Assembly (NCBI RefSeq): GCF_001911425.1
Contig: NZ_MPPL01000001.1
Span: forward strand, 4,779,661 to 4,843,660
Reading direction: 5' to 3'
From: Mucilaginibacter polytrichastri
GTDB taxonomy: Bacteria > Bacteroidota > Bacteroidia > Sphingobacteriales > Sphingobacteriaceae
DNA: 64,000 nt
Under the pieces are notes generated by a model that saw only the letters and a program-made list of their open reading frames with translations, made no database searches and was not told where the DNA came from. The position numbers and the translations under genes are program-made. Each line of letters starts with the position of its first letter. Positions within the stretch are counted from its first letter, which is position 1. This document shows positions 61,289 to 64,000 of the stretch, piece after piece.

Positions 61289-61755
61289 CACTGATTTCTT
61301 TTCAGCATTCGATTAAATTCGTTTATCTGCAATTGGCGCCTTATGTTGCGCTCAACATTGCCGCCGGTTATATGGCCTCCGGGCTAAACTTTTTATGGTT
61401 TATGGTCTACCTGGCGCTTTCGGTTTTCCTATTATTTAGACTGTTCGAGCTGACCTCCGTTCAATACTTCTTTACCCATGATATGCTGATTATCAATAAA
61501 GGCATAATTTTCAAAAAAGTGGACTGCCGTCCGCTCTGGCAGCTTAAAGGCATAGAAATTCGTCACAACCGTTTGCTCGGCCTTATGCATATTTCACATA
61601 TTGAATGCGGCCTGGAAGGCCCACCAGTCGACCGCATCCGGATTGTGGGGGTTGATGACGGCACAATGGCCAAAGTATTTGCACAGCTCAATGAAGCTAT
61701 AGAACTTAACACTGAAATATGGCGCAATCATTTTAACCATCATGGGCATAAATAA
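61285..61755 (+). CDS. Membrane protein with bacterial PH (YdbS-like) domain
   Basis: A 156-residue protein with two membrane helices (about 14-33 and 36-54) followed by a DUF304/bPH2-like domain (Y-F-F-T-H-D-M-L-I-I-N-K-G-I-I-F-K-K near residue 65, then I-E-I-R-H-N-R). This two-helix plus PH arrangement is that of YdbS-like membrane proteins. Function in the element unknown; it is the last gene of the long plus-strand series. Confidence 0.72.
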   Translation: MTLISFQHSIKFVYLQLAPYVALNIAAGYMASGLNFLWFMVYLALSVFLLFRLFELTSVQYFFTHDMLIINKGIIFKKVDCRPLWQLKGIEIRHNRLLGLMHISHIECGLEGPPVDRIRIVGVDDGTMAKVFAQLNEAIELNTEIWRNHFNHHGHK

Positions 61756-61872
61756 TCAGGGTGCGGCCGTCAATAATCTTCAGTACTGATGATTATCTCA
61801 CCTATTCAGCAAATCATAAAATATTAAAGTTGTCAGAATTTGCATCGAGTAGGTCATTTCAACTCAGAAGTA

Positions 61873-62097
61873 ATGAGCGATTTCAATTATGATTCATCAA
61901 GCTGGAACGAAGCAAATAAAGTCCATACTGGGCGTCGCGAATTCAACCTAACTGCAGAAGACAAAAAAAGTTTGAATTCAAAAAAGATCCAAAAAACCTA
62001 TACGGTTACTGTAACATACATACAATTAACTGAAGAATTAGCTAAAACCAAGCTTGCTATCATTGAAAGTATTATGAAAAAAGGTTATAAAAAATAG
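61873..62097 (+). CDS. Small protein of unknown function near the element end
   Basis: About 74 residues from the ATG at 61873 (a TTG at 61840 opens the same frame). It is polar at the N-terminus, with a lysine-rich helix at the end (L-A-I-I-E-S-I-M-K-K-G-Y-K-K). The codon use looks more AT-rich than the tra genes. No family recognised. Convergent with the XRE regulator and ending at a shared hairpin terminator. Confidence 0.55.
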   Translation: MSDFNYDSSSWNEANKVHTGRREFNLTAEDKKSLNSKKIQKTYTVTVTYIQLTEELAKTKLAIIESIMKKGYKK

Positions 62098-62140
62098 AGA
62101 TGCCTATTACCGCTTTTTTAAAAGCATCTCTATTTTTTTT
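62091..62140. terminator. Bidirectional terminator between convergent genes
   Basis: A 12-bp perfect stem (AAATAGAGATGC, 62092-62103, with 62124-62135) followed by a run of T on the plus strand. On the minus strand it is followed by T as well, because of the A-run at 62089-62094. It ends the plus-strand gene at 62097 and the minus-strand regulator at 62107. Confidence 0.8.
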
Positions 62141-62496
62141 TGTTTTTTTATTGTAGGAATATTTCCCCCTTTCTCCCATGCTGCCACCGTCGAGCCATCG
62201 ACTTCAAGAAGCTTTCCCAGTTTCTTGTAACTAAGCCCATTAATCCACCGATAAGCCTTTAAACGTCCTGAAAGTGATTTCTTATCAAACTCAAGGGGGC
62301 AATATTCTAAAAAATCAACGATTTGTGGAAAGTAATTAATTTGTGGTATACTTCTGTTATTCTCCCAATACGTAACACAATCGGAACTTATTTGAAAAAT
62401 CCTCGCTACGTCACTTTGCAATAATTTTAGCTCTATTCTTTTCTTTCTAATGTGTTCGCCAATGGTAATTGGATTTCGTGGATAAGATCTAGGCAT
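62107..62496 (-). CDS. Tandem XRE helix-turn-helix regulator
   Basis: About 129 residues from the ATG at 62496 (M-P-R-S-Y-P-R-N). The frame is open 14 codons further but runs into the comM junction. Two XRE-type helix-turn-helix units follow one another: I-G-E-H-I-R-K-K-R-I-E-L-K-L-L-Q-S-D-V-A (about 11-65), and G-L-S-Y-K-K-L-G-K-L-L-E-V-D-G-S-T-V (about 75-129). It is the outermost gene at the right end of the element and reads toward its interior. A lysogeny-type repressor of transfer or excision is a reasonable guess. Confidence 0.85.
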   Translation of the reverse strand: MPRSYPRNPITIGEHIRKKRIELKLLQSDVARIFQISSDCVTYWENNRSIPQINYFPQIVDFLEYCPLEFDKKSLSGRLKAYRWINGLSYKKLGKLLEVDGSTVAAWEKGGNIPTIKKQKKIEMLLKKR

Positions 62497-62543
62497 TGGC
62501 TTATCCTGTTTTCCTTCATAACGCAAACAAGGCAACACATGTA

Positions 62544-63029
62544 TGCCCCTGTGGTTATTATAACCACCCCGAAAAGGAGTGCGTTTGTCCGCCGGGAGTG
62601 GTACAAAAATATTTGAGTAAGATCTCTGGCCCCCTACTCGATCGTATAGACCTGCATGTAGAAGTTACCCCGGTAAACTTCAACGAGCTCTCATCAGACC
62701 GCAAGGCAGAAGAAAGCCAGCTAATCCGCGAACGGGTGATCAAAGCCCGCGAAACCCAGATCGAACGTTTCGGTGAAAGGCCGGATCTGCATGCCAATGC
62801 ACAAATGAGTCCGCAGATGGTACGCGAACTATGTAAGATCAGCACTGCCGGACAAAACCTTTTAAAGAAAGCCATGGAGAAACTGGGCCTCTCTGCCCGT
62901 GCCTATGACCGCATCCTCAAAGTAGCCCGCACCATCGCCGACCTGGCTGCTAGTGAAGATATTCAATTAGAGCATCTGGCCGAGGCTATACATTTTAGGA
63001 GTTTGGATAGAGAGGGGTGGGCGGGGTAG
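62544..63029 (+). pseudogene. comM: comM/yifB 3' fragment (Mg-chelatase-like AAA ATPase), 5' part missing
   Basis: From 62544 the frame matches the C-terminal third of ComM/YifB: C-P-C-G-Y-Y-N-H-P-E-K-E-C, then I-S-G-P-L-L-D-R-I-D-L-H-V-E-V and the final Mg-chelatase C domain (S-A-R-A-Y-D-R-I-L-K-V-A-R-T-I-A-D-L). The residues before it (16 codons from a TTG at 62496) are unrelated to ComM, which should read M-N-P before C-P-C-G. The Walker A and B motifs are absent from the window. ComM acts as a branch-migration helicase in natural transformation; this copy is broken here by the element or by a rearrangement. Confidence 0.85.
62546..62555. repeat. Right copy of 10-base direct repeat at the comM junction
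   Basis: CCCCTGTGGT lies within the comM CPCG codons and equals 33729-33738 in the same orientation. If it is the crossover core, the element would span about 28.8 kb, but the left flank does not contain comM sequence, which argues against simple insertion. Confidence 0.25.
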
Positions 63030-63142
63030 AGTTTAGAAGTTAAAAACAAGTGCCCGTTGCTGTTGTCACAATTGTGATGGCCTTTTTCGTGTTATCCGTT
63101 TTCCATTAGGAAGAGGTTGTGGTTTAATTATCGTCAGTAGAT

Positions 63143-63442
63143 GTACTTTTTCTTTTCTCTCAAAAGAAAAAGTACCAAAAAGAAAAGTCGCAGCCGGGTT
63201 CTGTTGCTATGTAATGGTTATGGTTCGGCCAGGATAGTAGTTGCCGCAACATTACCAATGCTGCCTTGGAGGACGGTTATTTGAGCGCAGTGGTGGATTC
63301 GGGCTAAAAGTTCGGATCGTAAGGAGAAGCTTGATCGACCTTTCGCGCGGTAGCCTGACAGAAACGCGGGCCATGTGGTGGCCCGTGCGGCGAAGCATTT
63401 TTGCGTCTTGATCTTTTGGCTAATTTTGGATCAAGCCAAAAG
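63143..63442. repeat. Intergenic stretch rich in inverted repeats, possibly a dispersed repeat
   Basis: Part of the 729-base gap between comM and sdhC. It holds a 14-bp perfect dyad (63143-63156 with 63162-63175, arm GTACTTTTTCTTTT), a 6-bp stem GGGCCA (63368-63373 with 63379-63384) and a 9-bp stem CTTTTGGCT (63413-63421 with 63434-63442). An 88-codon minus-strand frame overlaps it but has no protein-like features. Stretches with this look recur between genes in Sphingobacteriaceae, from memory only. Nothing was recognised in 63030-63142 or 63443-63731. Confidence 0.5.
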
Positions 63443-63731
63443 TAGCTAGCCCCTGCGGCAATGAGCAGACTGGCGTTGATCAATAGCACAATACAATCAT
63501 AAAGATAATTGCTCCAACCCAAGCAGTCGTCTTTGCAGATTGAAACATTATATCGAAGAAAATTCTTCATTACATTCAGAATGACAATTAATTGCAGATT
63601 ATAGGTGATCTATAGCTTTAATTAACCCAATCTTTCCTGTCATCCAACTGTAAAATACTTAGAACGTTTCTAAATAGCCAATTCTACTATAATAAGTGTA
63701 AAGCGTTTATATCTTTCCCGTCTTAAATAAA

Positions 63732-63739
63732 TAATTTTG
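63732..63739 (+). promoter_or_regulatory. Candidate -7 element of the sdhC promoter
   Basis: TAATTTTG matches the Bacteroidota -7 consensus TAnnTTTG exactly and lies 19 bases before the sdhC ATG, implying a very short leader. A clear -33 TTTG is not present; TTTA at 63705-63708 is the nearest. Confidence 0.45.
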
Positions 63740-63758
63740 CCCAATAAATCTGTTAATA

Positions 63759-64000
63759 ATGAGCGAAACTAAACAAACCTTTAACTCGTCACTGGGAAAA
63801 AAGCTTATCATGGCTTTAACGGGCTTGTTTTTGTGTACTTTTTTAATTGTACACCTTGGCGGTAACCTATTACTTTTTAGTAATGATGGCGGTTACAGCT
63901 TTAACATGTATGCCAATTTCCTGACACACTTTCCGCCGATTGAGGTTGTTGCCTACGTTTTGTATGCCAGTATACTGGTACACGCTTTGTACGCGATTAT
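63759..64000 (+). CDS. sdhC: Succinate dehydrogenase cytochrome b subunit, 3' end beyond window
   Basis: The first 80 codons of a Bacteroidota-type SdhC/FrdC (b558-type). After a polar start (M-S-E-T-K-Q-T-F) comes S-S-L-G-K-K-L-I-M-A-L-T-G-L-F-L with the first membrane helix, then the heme-region histidine in I-V-H-L-G-G-N and a second helix with a further histidine (L-V-H-A-L-Y-A-I). It anchors succinate dehydrogenase in the inner membrane and passes electrons to menaquinone. The window ends inside the gene; sdhA and sdhB should follow. Confidence 0.9.
   Translation, partial: MSETKQTFNSSLGKKLIMALTGLFLCTFLIVHLGGNLLLFSNDGGYSFNMYANFLTHFPPIEVVAYVLYASILVHALYAI

Larger units (their letters stand above)
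33729..62543 (+). mobile_element. Integrative conjugative element, transfer and mobilisation half (Bacteroidota/CTnDOT type)
   Basis: A run of plus-strand genes with a relaxase, coupling protein and tra set in the order known for Bacteroidota conjugative transposons (ParA-like TraA, TraB, TraE, TraF, TraG, VirB5-like proteins, TraJ, TraK, TraL, TraM, TraN). Accessory DNA-metabolism genes follow. By eye it is more GC-rich than the SusCD region to its left. The right limit is firm: comM sequence starts at 62544. The left limit is not: 33729 is chosen because the 10-base sequence CCCCTGTGGT occurs there and again at the comM junction. No integrase, excisionase or rte-type regulator was found in the window, and TraO-TraQ homologues were not recognised. 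Confidence 0.7.

Noticed and set aside
62107..62538. Longer form of the XRE regulator starting at 62538
   Set aside because: The extra 14 codons approach the comM junction and do not match the family; the ATG at 62496 gives a normal XRE N-terminus.
63304..63570. Minus-strand open frame of 88 codons between comM and sdhC
   Set aside because: It covers an inverted-repeat-rich stretch and has a low-complexity, proline/arginine-rich tail; looks like a translated repeat rather than a gene.
1..64000. CRISPR arrays, tRNA or rRNA genes, insertion sequences
   Set aside because: No regularly spaced repeats, no cloverleaf with CCA/TpsiC patterns and no transposase motifs were seen on either strand by reading.

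Overview
The window looks like a Bacteroidota chromosome, most likely a Sphingobacteriaceae member close to Mucilaginibacter or Pedobacter. The evidence is a SusC/SusD pair with a FecI-type sigma factor and FecR, a GldF/GldG-type ABC exporter, a LytS/LytTR two-component pair, promoters of the form TAnnTTTG, and a Bacteroidota-type tra module. No tRNA, rRNA, CRISPR array or insertion-sequence transposase was recognised.

Left part (1-33.4 kb): a chromosome-like or cargo region. It opens with the end of an ECF sigma factor gene (1-534). Next comes a small redox/detoxification cluster: a SnoaL-like protein and a flavin monooxygenase divergent from an HxlR regulator, two alpha/beta hydrolases (one a lipoprotein fused to a SnoaL domain), a membrane protein, a short-chain dehydrogenase and an AraC regulator (1.1-8.1 kb). 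From 24.7 kb leftward on the minus strand runs a co-directional series: ECF sigma, FecR, SusC, SusD, a 19-bp hairpin terminator, ABC ATPase, GldF-GldG fusion, two tandem MutS-like ATPases, a small secreted protein and an M16 peptidase. To the right are a TonB-dependent receptor with a LytS/LytTR pair (25.0-29.3 kb) and a deletion scar joining the 5' half of a sigma factor gene to the 3' two thirds of a TlpA-like thioredoxin gene (29.4-30.3 kb). A second SDR/AraC/hydrolase set on the minus strand follows (30.5-33.4 kb).

Right part (about 33.7-62.5 kb): the conserved transfer half of an integrative conjugative element of the Bacteroidota (CTnDOT-like, MPF-B) type. In order it holds a small DNA-binding protein, primase/toprim protein, MobA/MobC-type accessory protein, MobB relaxase, TraA (ParA-like), TraB, a small membrane protein, two TraE pilins, TraF, TraG ATPase, three or four tandem VirB5/TrbJ-like secreted proteins, TraJ, TraK, a TraL-like protein, TraM and TraN. 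After these come a giant DNA methylase-helicase, a small DPPY methyltransferase, the VirD4-type coupling protein, an M23 peptidase, an ArdC-like protein, a DUF4099-type protein and a tandem-XRE regulator. No integrase lies in the window. A strongly structured, terminator-ended leader RNA candidate precedes the operon at 33.93-34.10 kb.

Right flank (62.54-64 kb): the sequence enters the 3' third of comM/yifB abruptly at its conserved CPCG motif, then passes through an inverted-repeat-rich intergenic stretch into sdhC, which is cut by the window end. The comM break marks an element/chromosome junction. The 5' part of comM is not in the window, so either the element extends far to the left or the site has been rearranged.

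No biochemically new system can be proved from sequence alone. The best candidates for something undescribed are the leader RNA at 33.9-34.1 kb, the expanded VirB5-like family, the SusCD-ABC-double-MutS locus and the comM junction.
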